Shown one piece after another: positions 1-9,854 of a DNA stretch of 64,000 bases. The first letter of the stretch is position 1, and every line of letters starts with the position of its first letter. The stretch is taken from contig JAPTJF010000196.1 in assembly GCA_029339195.1 (NCBI GenBank), positions 1 through 64,000 on the forward strand, read 5' to 3'. The stretch comes from Micractinium sp. NFX-FRZ (Eukaryota; Chlorophyta; Trebouxiophyceae; Chlorellales; Chlorellaceae). The translations under genes and the position numbers were made by a program. Below the pieces are notes generated by a model. That model had not been told where the DNA came from. It did no database searches and saw only the letters and a list, made by a program, of their open reading frames with translations.

Positions 1-76
<76 letters not shown>
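1..76. repeat. Poly-C homopolymer at window edge
   Basis: The first 76 bases are all C, and the next 60 or so are C with scattered A. It lies just downstream of the last visible exon of the trehalose-phosphate synthase gene, which must continue to the left. A run this long may be a true homopolymer or a sequencing/assembly artefact at a poorly resolved G/C-rich spot. It does not resemble a plant-type CCCTAAA telomere repeat. Confidence 0.9.
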
Positions 77-152
77 ACACCCACCCCCCCCCCACCACCC
101 ACCCACCCACACCCACCCCAACCACCACACCCCCAAGCCCCACCTCCACGGG

Positions 153-936
153 TTCGTTGCTCGGCACCCCCTCCAGGTGGCCCAGCAGCCCCCCTTGCCC
201 TGCCCCACTGCCTGCCTCACATCCGTGAGTCACCCCCCAGCACCCCAAGCCGCACCCACCCACCTCCACGGGCTCGTTGCTCAGCACCCCCTCCAGGTGG
301 TCCAGCAGCTCCTTGGCCTGCCAGGAGCCAAAGTCGGGGTCGGCGTCGCGGTAGTGCCACACCAGCGCGCTGTCCTTGGCCTCGATGAAGGAGCCGTCGG
401 TGGACTCGGTGTACAGCTGCGGACAAGACAAAGGGGAGGGAGGACAGAAGAGGGTTAGTGCCACGCGAGCGAGGCCTTGGCCTCGATGAAGGAGCCGTCG
501 GTGGACTCGGTGTACAGCTGCGGGTGTGGGAGAGGGGGAGGGGGGAAGGGGGCATATGCGAGGGTGTGGAGGAGGGAGGGGGGCACGTGTGAGTGGGTAG
601 AGGAAGGGTGGTGTTACGCTGGAGCGCTGCCCTTGGCATGAATGAGCCGTCGGTGGAGTTGGTGTGCAGCTGCGCACAAAATAAAGGGGAGGGGGGGCAC
701 ATGCGAGGGGTCAGAAGAGGGGGGGCTGGTGCCACGCAAGCTAGGCCTTGGCGTGTACGAAGGAGCCAGCTGCGGGTGTGGGGGGAGGGTGGGGGGAGGG
801 AGGGGAGGGAGGAGAGGGAGGGAGGGAGGCCGCGTGTCTCATATTCCAATACTCTTCCGGGCATGTGCGGGGTGAAGAGGAGGGGTGGAGGCGCACCAGC
901 GCGCGGTCCTGGGCCTCTTGGTTTCGTAAGGGATCG
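153..936 (-). repeat. Serial copies of a TPS exon edge
   Basis: The last visible TPS exon (264-416) is flanked by partial copies of itself. At about 475-521 the 5' part of the exon plus its acceptor is repeated almost perfectly for 46 bases. Weaker copies follow near 631-675, 745-778 and 907-975. On the other side, 153-200 resembles the 3' end of the exon. Each upstream copy keeps the acceptor-like CTGCGG context, so each is a potential decoy 3' splice site. The copies lie about 101-160 bases apart. Confidence 0.85.
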
Positions 937-3900
937 GCGGCCAGTGGGCTCGCTGGCCAGCTGAGGTGAACAGCTGCGCCATACCGTGTGTGGATGGGCT
1001 CGACAACGTCCTCCCCACCTGCCGCCAGGACACAGCGCCCGACCACCCACACTTACCCACGCACAAGCAACACCCTTCTGCGCTCCTACCTTGAGGGATG
1101 GCCCCCCAAAACACACTCACAAACAAAGCTTGGCGCCCCCCTTAACATGTATGTGTGTCCTAAACCCTACCCTGAGGATTGGCTCCACAATGTCCTTCCA
1201 CCCAAAGCGGGCCTCCGGGTCCTGGACCTGCGGGGGGGAGGGGGCAGGCGGCAGGAGGGGTGGGCTGCTGAGCAATTGGCAAGGGTTCAAAGAAGTGAGA
1301 GCAGTGACGAGAAAAGGCAGGCGGGCTGGCAGGACAGCAGCACCCCCTGCGGTGCTGGTGCAGTGGACGAGTGGGGAGCGTGCCGCCCGGCCCACCTTGC
1401 CACCCTGCAGGCAGCAGGGACTGCACAGCAGCCGGTGCCACCCCAGCAAGCGCACCCCTCCCCCGCCCGTTGCCAGCGGCGCTCACCAGCCACTCGCTGC
1501 GTGCGTTGGGGCGCCAGTAGAAGCCGTGCTCCGCTGCCAGCCCCAGGTTCTCCTGCGGGTGGGGTGGGAGGCAGGTGTGGGCGCAAGGCAGCAAGCATGC
1601 CAGGGTGGTGAAGCGAAGTCCCTGAATTTCGATGCACTTAAAGTACACGCTTTTCATTTCAAAAACAGCACAGCTCACCGCAGCACCGGACCCGTCTTGC
1701 CAATTCAGAGGAGCGCACCCGGCCACACACCCTTTGCCCTTTATACAACAAAACCGTGCCAAGCTTGAATGAAAGCTTTGATTGGTTTGCACTCACCACG
1801 GCGCTGAACCAGTCTGCCAGCTCAGCGCGCGCCCGCCCCGAGATGATGTACACCATGTTGCGCGGGTCCGCGGTCAGCGCGCTCAGCATGCTGCGGTCGG
1901 GCGCGGGGGCGCAAAGAAAGGGGGACAGCAGAAAGAGGAGAGTCGGCGCTCAGCATGATGAAGGCGGGCAGGCAGGCAAGCAGGAAGAGTACCCACCTGG
2001 CGCAACTGCCAGCAGGTGGCTTGGCCGAGCAATTGAGCGATGCTGGACTGCCCTCCTGCCCACCCCTGAGCCCCTCCCCCCCCCTTACTGAAGCACTTCC
2101 TGAGGAGGGCTTGCAGGATATTGCACCCAGAGCCCCCTTCCCCCCTCCCCTCAGCCCCCCTCCCTTTCAGGTTTCCCCCACCCTTTTCATGCACTCACTT
2201 GAGCACCTCCTGCGAGGGCTTGGAAGAGATGGAGCTCTGGGTGACCAGCGTGCCGTCGTGGTCCAGCAGGAACACCCGCTTCTGGGCGCTGCAGGGGGTG
2301 GCAAGTGGAGAAGAGGGCACGAAATGGCGGTGAGGGGAGGGTGGAAGAGCGCACGATTAAGACCCGGCAGCAACACACGTGTTTAGGCGCTGCAGGAGGA
2401 AGGAAGGAGTGAGAGGGCGGTGAGACCGACACTACACTGCTCTCTGGCACGCCCTCAGCACCAACATGCCCCCTTGCCCGCGCCGGCCCCGCGCCCCCCG
2501 ACACACTTCCCCACAGAACACACATCCCACTCACTGCTGGCAGGCCTTGACCACTGTGTCGGACTGCAGCTTGCGGAAGTTGGATGTGAGGGCCACCATG
2601 CGGAAGGTGTCGAGGGCAAAGCCCAGGTCGAAGCACTGCAGCTTGGAGTGGTTGCGCGTGAAGCGCTGCAGGTCCGCCACATAGGACTGCGGGCAGGGAG
2701 GGCGGTGGGGAGGGGAGGGAGGGGAGGCAGAGGGTTGAGGAATGCGGCTCGACCAGGGTGGTTGCGCGTGAAGCGCTGCAGGGGAACGCGGATAGAGCAG
2801 ATGACAAAAGGGGGGAGGGCGAAGACAAAAAAAAGGGTGAGGGTGGTCGAGAACAGTGGTTGTGCGTGAAGCGCTGCAGGTCCGCCACAGCGCCCCCAAA
2901 CCGTTGGCAAGCCTCTCGCCTTTTCCAACTCTCCCAACAACAAAAAGTCACCATCATACATCTCTCTCCAACCCAAGTCCCCCCATGAGCTCTCACCTTG
3001 GCCCAGAACTGCACCGTGTGGTTGCTGACATACTTCCAATGCTTCTCGTGCCGTATATGGCGGTCCACCAGCGGCAGCCGGATGGCGGCGTAGATCGCGT
3101 CACGCACCTGGCCAGGGTGGACAGTGGGGAGGGAGGGAGGGGCAGGGGGTGCGGGAGGTGAGGGGCAAGAGCGGTGTGAAAGAGGCTGGGCAAGGGGATG
3201 GTCAAGGGCGCAAAGCGGCTGGCAAGGGTGGCGGGACGGGGGCGCTGCGCAGGCAAGGGAGAGTCAGGCAGAGGCAGGGAAGCGGGGTGCCCCCTCTGGC
3301 CGCCACACCCCGCTCAGGCACCACCGCCAGTGGGAGCTTGCCAACACCAACCAACAATAACAACCCAATCCCACTCCTGCAGCAGCCCGCCGGCCTCACC
3401 GCCTCTATGCTCCAGGGGTTGACCCGGATGGCGCCGCTGAGTGAGGGCGAGCACCCCACAAACTCGGACACGACCAGCATGCTGTGCCGTTTTTCCGGCG
3501 GCATGCTTGCCGCCGCCGCCGCCGAGCCGTTGCCTGCGCTGGAGCCGGGGCTGCCGCTGCTGCTGCCGCCGGGGCCCTGCCGGCACACCACGTATTCGTA
3601 GGGGACTAGGTTCATGCCGTCACGGGTGGCAGTCACCACGACCACGTCTGCAGCAGCAGGGGGGGGCAGGGGCAGAAGGTTGAGGGAGGGTAGGCAAGGG
3701 CGCAGGGAGGGCAGTGCGGACGTGGTTTCAAGGCGAGGGCAGGGCGGGTACGTGAGGTGGGGCAGGCTCAGGAGGCCAGCTCTCCGGCAGCCCAGCCACA
3801 TGGCAGCACCCAGTTTCTGCCCACCGTCCTTCAATGCACCAAGGGCGTCACCCGCACCCACGTCACATATCCCTTGCCCCACGCTCCTCATCCGCCCCCC

Positions 3901-6900
3901 CACCTGCGATGGAGTACAGTGCGGCACCCATGCCATAACCCTCCTCCCTCAACCTGCAATCCTTCCCTGCCATGACCCTCCTCCCTCAACCTGCAATCCT
4001 TCCATGCCATGACCCTCCTCCCTCAACCTGCAATCCTTCCATGCCATGACCCTCCTCCCTCAACCTGCAATCCCCACCTGCGATCGAGTAGAGCGCGATG
4101 CGCTCGTACAGCGGCACCGGGCGCTCCAGCCACACCACCGGCTCGTACCCCGGCTGGCGGTACCGCGCGTTGATGCTTTCCACCAGGTCCAACACGTACC
4201 GCTGCAGCTCCTCAACATCCTTGCCAGGGGCCCTGCAGGTGCAACCAATCAAATATATTTCAAATAGGGTTGCGTGTGTGTGTGTGTGTGTGTTGGTTGT
4301 GAATGCAACATCCTTGCCCGGGGCCTTGCAGTTGGAACCGAGTGGGGTTGTGGTGGGGACATGTGAGCGTGGGGTGTGTGGGTGTGGACACAACATCTGT
4401 GTGAGATGGAGCATTGGAGGCAGCACTGGCGAGCACTGGCGAGGGCGCCTCCCACCAGTTGCCATGCCTGCTCCCCGCCGTCGCGATCTGCACCTGCCCC
4501 ACTGAACGGCCTGCACCTGCACCTGCCCAGCACCGGCCCAACTGATGGACGGCCCACTGCCCCAGCTGCCCGCAAGGTTTCAAGAAACATTTTTTATTGT
4601 GATGACAGATGCAGTGCAATGTGTTCTTCCCACCTGGCCGCGGAGGTGACCTGCACCAGCACCAGCTTCCCCCGCCACTCCGGGTGGTGCGCCAGCACCT
4701 GCTCAAACGCCTGCGGGGCGGGTAAAACGCAGGGATAGGGAGTGGCGGTGGGCGAGACGGGTGGGCTGGCAAACCCGCGGTAGAGGGGCCACGGCAGCAG
4801 GGCTGCCCCAAACGTCAGCTGTGCTGCGGGTGCACTGTAGTGCAGGTGACGGCCAGCCTCCCGGCAGCTTCCTGGCAGCTGCCGCCCACCTGCAGCTTCA
4901 GCTCGATGCCCTTGAAGATGTCCATGTCATCCACGCCCAGCAGTACCGTCTTGCCTGCCGCACAGGGATGAGCAGGTTAAGGTGCAAGGGTGGTGAGGCG
5001 GGTGCACGGGACACGGAACGAGGCGGCACCAGGTGGACAACATGGGGCAGGTCTGTGCAGCAACCACTGCAGGAGGGCCGCTGGCTGGGCACACCCAAGC
5101 AGGGCCTGCTCAGCCACACCAACCAAAGCCCTCGTCGTCAGGCAGCCTCTGGCGTGCCCATGCCCACATACTTGTCCCCTGCAGCCATCAAGCCAAGACG
5201 ACCCCCCCCCCGCGCAGACCCAAACCCTGTCCCCCCCTACCCTACCCTGGAACTGCGCCGCCAGCTCCCCCTGCCGCCAGATCGTGTCGCTCCAGCCAAA
5301 CCCGCTCAGCAGCCGCTCCGGGTTGACGCCTGCAGGGCGGGGGGAGGCATAGCGGGCGGGGAAAGTCAGGGCAGGTGGCAGCGAGCAAGGCAGGGTGCAG
5401 GGCACGCCTTGACAAGTGCGACATGCCTGCACAACTGGCGTGCTTTGCTGGCACCGCCACCCCACGTCAAGCACGCCCTCTTGCTGACTTTGTACTCCCG
5501 CCCACGCCCCCACCCACCACCACGCACCGGTGGGCATGATTTTGATGCCCACGTCCCGGCCGTAGTACTCCACAATGATGCTGCCCCTGCTCGTCTTGTG
5601 CTCCAGCCCCAGCATGCGGGAGCAGCAGGAGAGGAAGTGGCGGGCGTAGTCAAAGGTGTGGAAGCCGATGAGATCTGCAGGCAGGGGGGGCAGGCAGAAC
5701 AAAGTTAAGCAGAAAGTAAGTTGGCAGGAAGTAAGTTGAAAGTTGATAGGGTTGAGGCTGGGAGCAACGGACCCGAGGCAAGGCGAAGCCAGGCGCCTTT
5801 CCGCCCCCAACCCCGGCTTGAGTCCACCACCCTCCCCGCCACCTGGGGCCCTCCCCCCCAGCCTGTGTCCCTGACGGCACACCGCACCGCGCCACACCGC
5901 ACCGCACCCACCCACCTGCGTTGAGCATGGAGCGGATGATCTCCTCCCGCCGTGGGAAGGTGCGGAAGATCTCAGAGGAGGGGAAGGGGGAGTGCAGGAA
6001 GATGCCGCACCTGGGGGGGGGGGGGGGGGGGGTTGGGATGGGATGGGAAGGAAGCGAAGTGGAGCAAACAAGCAGGGGATATTCTGGAGCCAAGCTTTGC
6101 CAGCTCCTCATGCACCCCAGCACGACCCCTTTCCCCAGCACTCCAGCACTGCCCTCTCCCCCTGTGCACCGGGGCAGCCCCTGCACCCACTTGATTCGGT
6201 GGAAGCGCTTGCGCAGCAGGGAGGGCAGCACCAGGAGGTGATAGTCGTGGATCCACACAAAGTCCTCTTCCAGGCTGCCCAGCACCTGCAGGCGGGTTTA
6301 TTTTGTGAAGAAGGATGTGATTGTATTGTATACAAGTTATTGGTTTGAACAGAGTCCAAGCACAGTCCTCCTCGTGGCTGGCCAGCACCTAGCGCAGCAC
6401 AGCAGCCAGCACAGCTGGACACAGCAGCGGCGCAGCACCACGCAGCGTACAGCCCAGCCCATCATGGTACCATCAGTATTGCTGCTAGGGTACCGCAGGC
6501 GCACCTCCACCAGCTTGTTTGCAAACGCCATGTTGGCGCGCACGTAGGCGCTCCACAGGTTGGGGTCGAAGCGGCCCAGGGAGGTGGGGTTGAGGGGTAT
6601 GAGGTAATGCAGGATGGGCCACAGCTGCTGCTTGCAAAACTCTGTATGCGAGCAGGGGGCGGGGCGGGAGGGAGGGGGCAGCAGGGCGGGGCACAAGGGA
6701 GAGGGCTCGGTGTAGGGCAGCAGGCAGTGCCAGGGCCAACAAAGCTGCACCCGGGACGAGCGCTTCGTGCGGGCTGCTGCACCCCAAGATCCGGCATCCT
6801 GCCGCTGCTGCCGATCAGAGGCCCAGCGTGGCAGCGCACACAACCGCACACGCGGCGCAGCTGCCGTTGGCAGTGCACACGACCTGCCTGACTACAACAT

Positions 6901-7860
6901 CCACCCGAAAGCGGACGCCCCGCCCCGCCCCGCCCCACCCGCCTCACTCTTGTAGTAATTTGTCTTCAGCTCCGCCCCCAGGAAGACCGGGTGGCAGTTG
7001 AAATCAGACATCAGCTGCTGCGTCACCTCCTGCAGGAGCAAAGGAAGGTGGGAAGGGTGGCAGAGGTGGGGCGGGGCAGGAACAAATGCGGGGCATATCC
7101 GGGCAACGTAGGGCAGGGCAGGGCAACGGGGGGGCAGGGCAGCAGCAGCCGATTAGTGCGCGCTGAGCGGTGTGCGCATGCATCCCGGGGCTGCACGTCC
7201 TGCTTGCACAGCTCGGTGTTCCAAAGTACAGGGGCAAAAACAATATGAGAGCTGGCACGGGCAGCGGCGGCTGTCGACTTCAACCGACGCAGGCGGCACA
7301 GGGCGGGACACGTGGGCGGGAGCGGCCCCGCACGCCTCCCGCACGCACTGCCGTCTGCCCTGCGCAGCGCCCCCCGCCCTGCGCACTACGCTTCAGCACC
7401 CACCCAGCGCCTATCAGAGCACCCACCTCCTGCTCGTGGCCCTCAATTTCCACGGGCAGGCAGCCCACATAGACGGCCTCCATGTCCTCCGGCAGGCCCT
7501 CCCTGGCCTGCAGCACTAGAGCGTCCGGGTCCCACTCGAAGCTCCAGCCCGAGACTTCATCCTTGGTCACCTTGAGCGGCAGGTGGTTGGTGACGAAAAT
7601 GAGCCTGCGCGGGGGGAGGGTGCTCGCGGGGGCTTGAGCTGGGTGTCGGGCAGGGTGTCGCAGCGCGGCCTGCGGGCCACCGAGACCCACCTGCTGGTCT
7701 TCCGCCCGTCCATGTCGTCCATGGAGGTGCGGGAGCCCTTGAGCACCGCAGCGGCGTTGTGGGACAGAGGCCCGCCACCCTGCAGCTCGTTCATGCTGCC
7801 GCCAAAGTCGCCCTGGGCCAGGGCGGCCAGGTTGCTGAACGACTTGCGACTGAATTGCAT
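264..7860 (-). CDS. TPS: Class II trehalose-6-phosphate synthase/phosphatase (3' end missing)
   Basis: Two-domain protein: an N-terminal GT20 synthase-like domain, then a HAD phosphatase-like domain. I see 19 exons, 752 residues: 7691-7860, 7427-7604, 6948-7029, 6505-6641, 6191-6285, 5916-6010, 5528-5674, 5246-5329, 4890-4954, 4634-4710, 4078-4232, 3400-3647, 2997-3107, 2535-2686, 2199-2288, 1797-1890, 1487-1552, 1171-1227, 264-416. Landmarks are RLIFVTNHLPLK, WIHDYHL, FLHSPFPSSEIFRTFP, GVDDMDIFKGIELK and RDGMNLVPYEYVVCRQG. The last two are class II (plant TPS5-11) signatures. The HAD motif LLDHDGTLV (near residue 608) has both aspartates. Exon 12 carries a Gly/Ser/Ala insert. The family runs to about 850-950 residues, so roughly 100 are missing. 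Plant class II members mostly lack synthase activity and act in sugar signalling, so a regulatory role is inferred. Start ATG at 7860 opens an MQFSRKSF leader. Confidence 0.93.
2756..2892 (-). repeat. Two copies of TPS exon 14 internal edge
   Basis: The exon 14 segment coding for LQRFTRNH (forward GGTTGCGCGTGAAGCGCTGC, near 2651) recurs at about 2758-2782 and again near 2858-2890, inside the upstream intron. The second copy also keeps the following GGTCCGCCACA. Offsets are about 109 and 98 bases. Neither copy has an open frame that would extend the protein, so these look like duplicated boundary debris. Confidence 0.85.
3899..4077 (-). repeat. 37-bp tandem repeat plus donor-side mimic of TPS exon 11
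   Basis: Four copies of a 37-base unit start at 3934, 3971, 4008 and 4045 (core CATGACCCTCCTCCCTCAAC). The array abuts the 3' end of exon 11 (4078). At its far end, 3899-3923 repeats the exon-11 donor edge (CACCTGCGATGGAGTACAG versus CACCTGCGATCGAGTAGAG at 4075). The array therefore lies between a real and a mimic donor. There are no spacers, so it is not a CRISPR array. Confidence 0.9.
4274..4293. repeat. (GT)n microsatellite in a TPS intron
   Basis: A run of about ten GT dinucleotides sits in the intron between TPS exons 10 and 11, next to the duplicated acceptor edge at 4298-4340. It is intronic and polymorphism-prone. No function is implied. Confidence 0.9.
4298..4340 (-). repeat. Copy of TPS exon 11 acceptor edge
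   Basis: The acceptor side of exon 11 (about 4211-4246, with CAACATCCTTGCCAGGGGCC) is repeated about 93 bases away as CAACATCCTTGCCCGGGGCC at 4306, followed by CTTGCAG. The duplicate includes both exon bases and the acceptor region. Confidence 0.8.
6013..6032 (-). other. Pure C20 polypyrimidine tract at TPS exon 6 acceptor
   Basis: The forward strand shows 20 consecutive G immediately right of exon 6 (5916-6010). In the transcript this reads C20 followed by AG and the exon (codons for CGIFLHS). A pyrimidine tract made only of C, with no U, directly at the AG is unusual and could form structure with G-rich RNA. Confidence 0.9.
6365..6396 (-). repeat. Copy of TPS exon 5 acceptor edge
   Basis: GTCCTCTTCCAGGCTGCCCA at the 5' end of exon 5 (6262-6292) recurs in diverged form as GTCCTCCTCGTGGCTGGCCA at 6365. 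The offset is 103 bases, in the intron upstream of exon 5. Confidence 0.7.
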
Positions 7861-8390
7861 CCTTCAAGCCGCTGCACGCCGACACTCCCTTTCGGGCCTT
7901 TCTGCTCTGCCCGGCCCGAGCGGGGCAGGCGCTGGCGGGGCGTTTGGTGCTCGGCAGTGCAGTGGGAGCGCGGAGGAGCGATGCACTGAATGATCGCAGC
8001 CGCCGATGGCTCGGGCGGGTGACGCATGCTGGGCGGCGGCGCCAGCCTGGATGGCGGCGCTGTTCCGGGTGGCCCCTCGCCGCGCTCACAAAACAAGCAC
8101 CGCAAATCAAGGGTTGGTCATCACTTCACTGCAAATATATTGTATTGTTCACCATTGCCGGCAGAGCAGCATCTACGCTTCCCCGCATCACAACTGGCCG
8201 GACAACCGGCGTCGGCAGGCTTGGACCCATGCCGGCATGCCGGCATTTGGCAGGATCGGTGGGCTGCACTGATGCAAGCAGTACCCCTGCCAGCCCGCAC
8301 TTTGCCCGTGTGCCTGCCCATTACACGTGACGTCTAGATATGCCATGATGAAACGTGGGAGGTGCGTGAGTGCATTTTGTAAATGTGGCC
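7861..8390. promoter_or_regulatory. Intergenic: TPS promoter and tail of the LRR remnant
   Basis: This stretch lies upstream of the TPS start (7860) and downstream of the LRR gene stop (8391). It holds the TPS 5' leader and promoter by position. No TATA box or other motif is convincing. A poly(A) signal for the neighbour sits at 8321-8325. No coding potential supported by homology was found. Confidence 0.6.
8321..8325 (-). terminator. TGTAA poly(A) signal
   Basis: TTACA on the plus strand (TGTAA on the minus) lies 66 bases after the LRR-gene stop. TGTAA is the usual green-algal polyadenylation signal. Its survival suggests that the gene decayed recently or that its frameshift is an assembly error. 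Confidence 0.55.
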
Positions 8391-9471
8391 TCAGATGAAA
8401 GTGACAAGCAGCGCGGGCCTGCTGCTGCGCAGCCGAGACACGGCCGGTTTGAGCCAAGAGGGGAATGCCATCATGAGGTCGTAGTGCAGCGCTAACGTGG
8501 AGAGAGCTGGGTGCTGCGCCGCCCAGTCCCACAGCCAGGCTGCCCCTTGTGTGCCGAGGGCGGAAGCCCAGCAGACGTGCAGCTCCCGCAAGTCAAAGGC
8601 ACGTGCCAGGAAGGCTTGGCTGGTGCAGCAGCAGGGCATCCTCCACAACAAGGTACTGCAGGCGCGCCTGCCAGCCGCCTCCCCCTGGCAGCCCCTCCAT
8701 GCCCTGGACCACACGCCCACTGATGTGCAGGCGGTGCAGCTGGGCGAGGGAAGAAAGGCACTCAAACGACTCGTGCTGGGGCCATGCGCTGTGCAGCACG
8801 AGATCTGTGAGCTGCGACAGCTGGCGCAGCACGGGGCCCAGCTGCACGCCCTCCTCGTTCAATTCTTGGAGGTCGTCAGGGTCTCCCGGGTCTTACCGGT
8901 CTTCTGCATGGGAGAAACACCACACGGGGAGGGGAGGGGTGGGTGAGGAAGAGGGAGGCTGTGTGCGGGGTCACACACCCCGGCGCCCCCGCCCATTGGC
9001 ACCCGCATGCAGGAGCGGGAGGGAGGGCAGGACACCGAGCGGTATGAGTGGGGGGCTAAGGAACCTCTGCAGTGGCACACACAGCATGAGGGTGAGGGTG
9101 CAGGTGAGGAGCAGGATCAATCGCAATGGGGTCCCGTGCGGGACCACCCAGTCACAACTGCCTGCGGGCGGCAGGGCTCCGCCGACACCGTGCCTGCACC
9201 GTGCCTCACCCCCACCAGGCCCACCCTCCCTCCCTCCCTCCCTCCCACCCGAACCACCTATGCCCAGCTATTGCCCACCTATGTCGCCCAGCCGCCCCAA
9301 GTGCAGCTTGAGCAGTTGCGTCAGGGCAGCCAGGGCTGCGACCAGGCCGGAGGGCAGACGCCCGCCGGAGCGGAGGTGGGCACTACTGCCCAGCGCAGCA
9401 CAGCAGCAGCGGCCTCAGCTTGCTGGGCAGCACGCTGCCGTCGTGCTGTGCATCCGCCAAGCTCAACCATG
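8391..9471 (-). pseudogene. Leucine-rich-repeat protein, frameshifted remnant
   Basis: LRR-type sequence is readable in pieces. An exon ending at 9279 codes LPSGLVAALAALTQLLKLHL. After an intron (acceptor at 8892-8893, phase 1) comes an exon with DPDDLQELNEEGVQLG, LSQLTDLVLHSAW, LSSLAQLHRLHISG and LQYLVVEDALLLHQPS. Near 8605-8625 the frame shifts and continues as AFLARAFDLRELHVCWAS through HPALSTLALHYDLMMAFPSW to a stop at 8391. A further upstream piece (VLPSKLRPLLLCC, near 9400-9440) is in yet another frame, and in-frame stops precede it. No F-box or other domain is visible. I infer a decayed F-box/LRR-like gene. Sequencing indels in this GC-rich region are the alternative. The start is not resolvable, and the right boundary is set at an ATG near 9471. 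Confidence 0.6.
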
Positions 9472-9472
9472 T

Positions 9473-9477
9473 TTACA
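9473..9477 (-). terminator. TGTAA poly(A) signal of the LH[DN]S protein gene
   Basis: TTACA on the plus strand lies about 380 bases beyond the stop at 9855, a normal algal 3'-UTR length. No other TGTAA was noticed in between. It directly abuts the remnant LRR gene. Confidence 0.55.
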
Positions 9478-9854
9478 TCAAGAAGTACACCGCTACAGGG
9501 GACAAAACTGCTCACAACAGGACGGCAGGGCCTAGTACACAGGGCAAGTGGCAATACTACAAAAGAAGATGTGGGGGGAGAGGGGCCCCCAGGGCCGGTG
9601 GCGGCACAGCTTGTGCTGTCCGCAGCGAATCCCACCGGTGGGCCAGCCACCTAGCTGCTTCCCGCGCTGCTTTCGGCATGAGGTACATGATGCAGGGGAG
9701 GCCAGCCGGCTGGAGCTGCTGCGCACAGCCTGAATCATGTGGCCTTTCGACAGGCCGCCAAGCTGCTGGCGGCATTGCAGCGTGCCATACGAGGTGTACT
9801 GCACACCCACGGCGGCACACCAGCGTCCGTCTATCGGCCCAGCGCCAGGGTGCC

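Noticed and set aside
3934..4077. Regular 37-bp repeats as a CRISPR array
   Set aside because: Units are contiguous with no spacers, lie in a spliced nuclear gene, and no cas-like genes are present.
8893..8908. Acceptor TGCAG near 8907 for the LRR gene second exon
   Set aside because: It looks like a better splice site, but all three phases then hit a stop within a few codons. The AG at 8892-8893 keeps the LRR frame.
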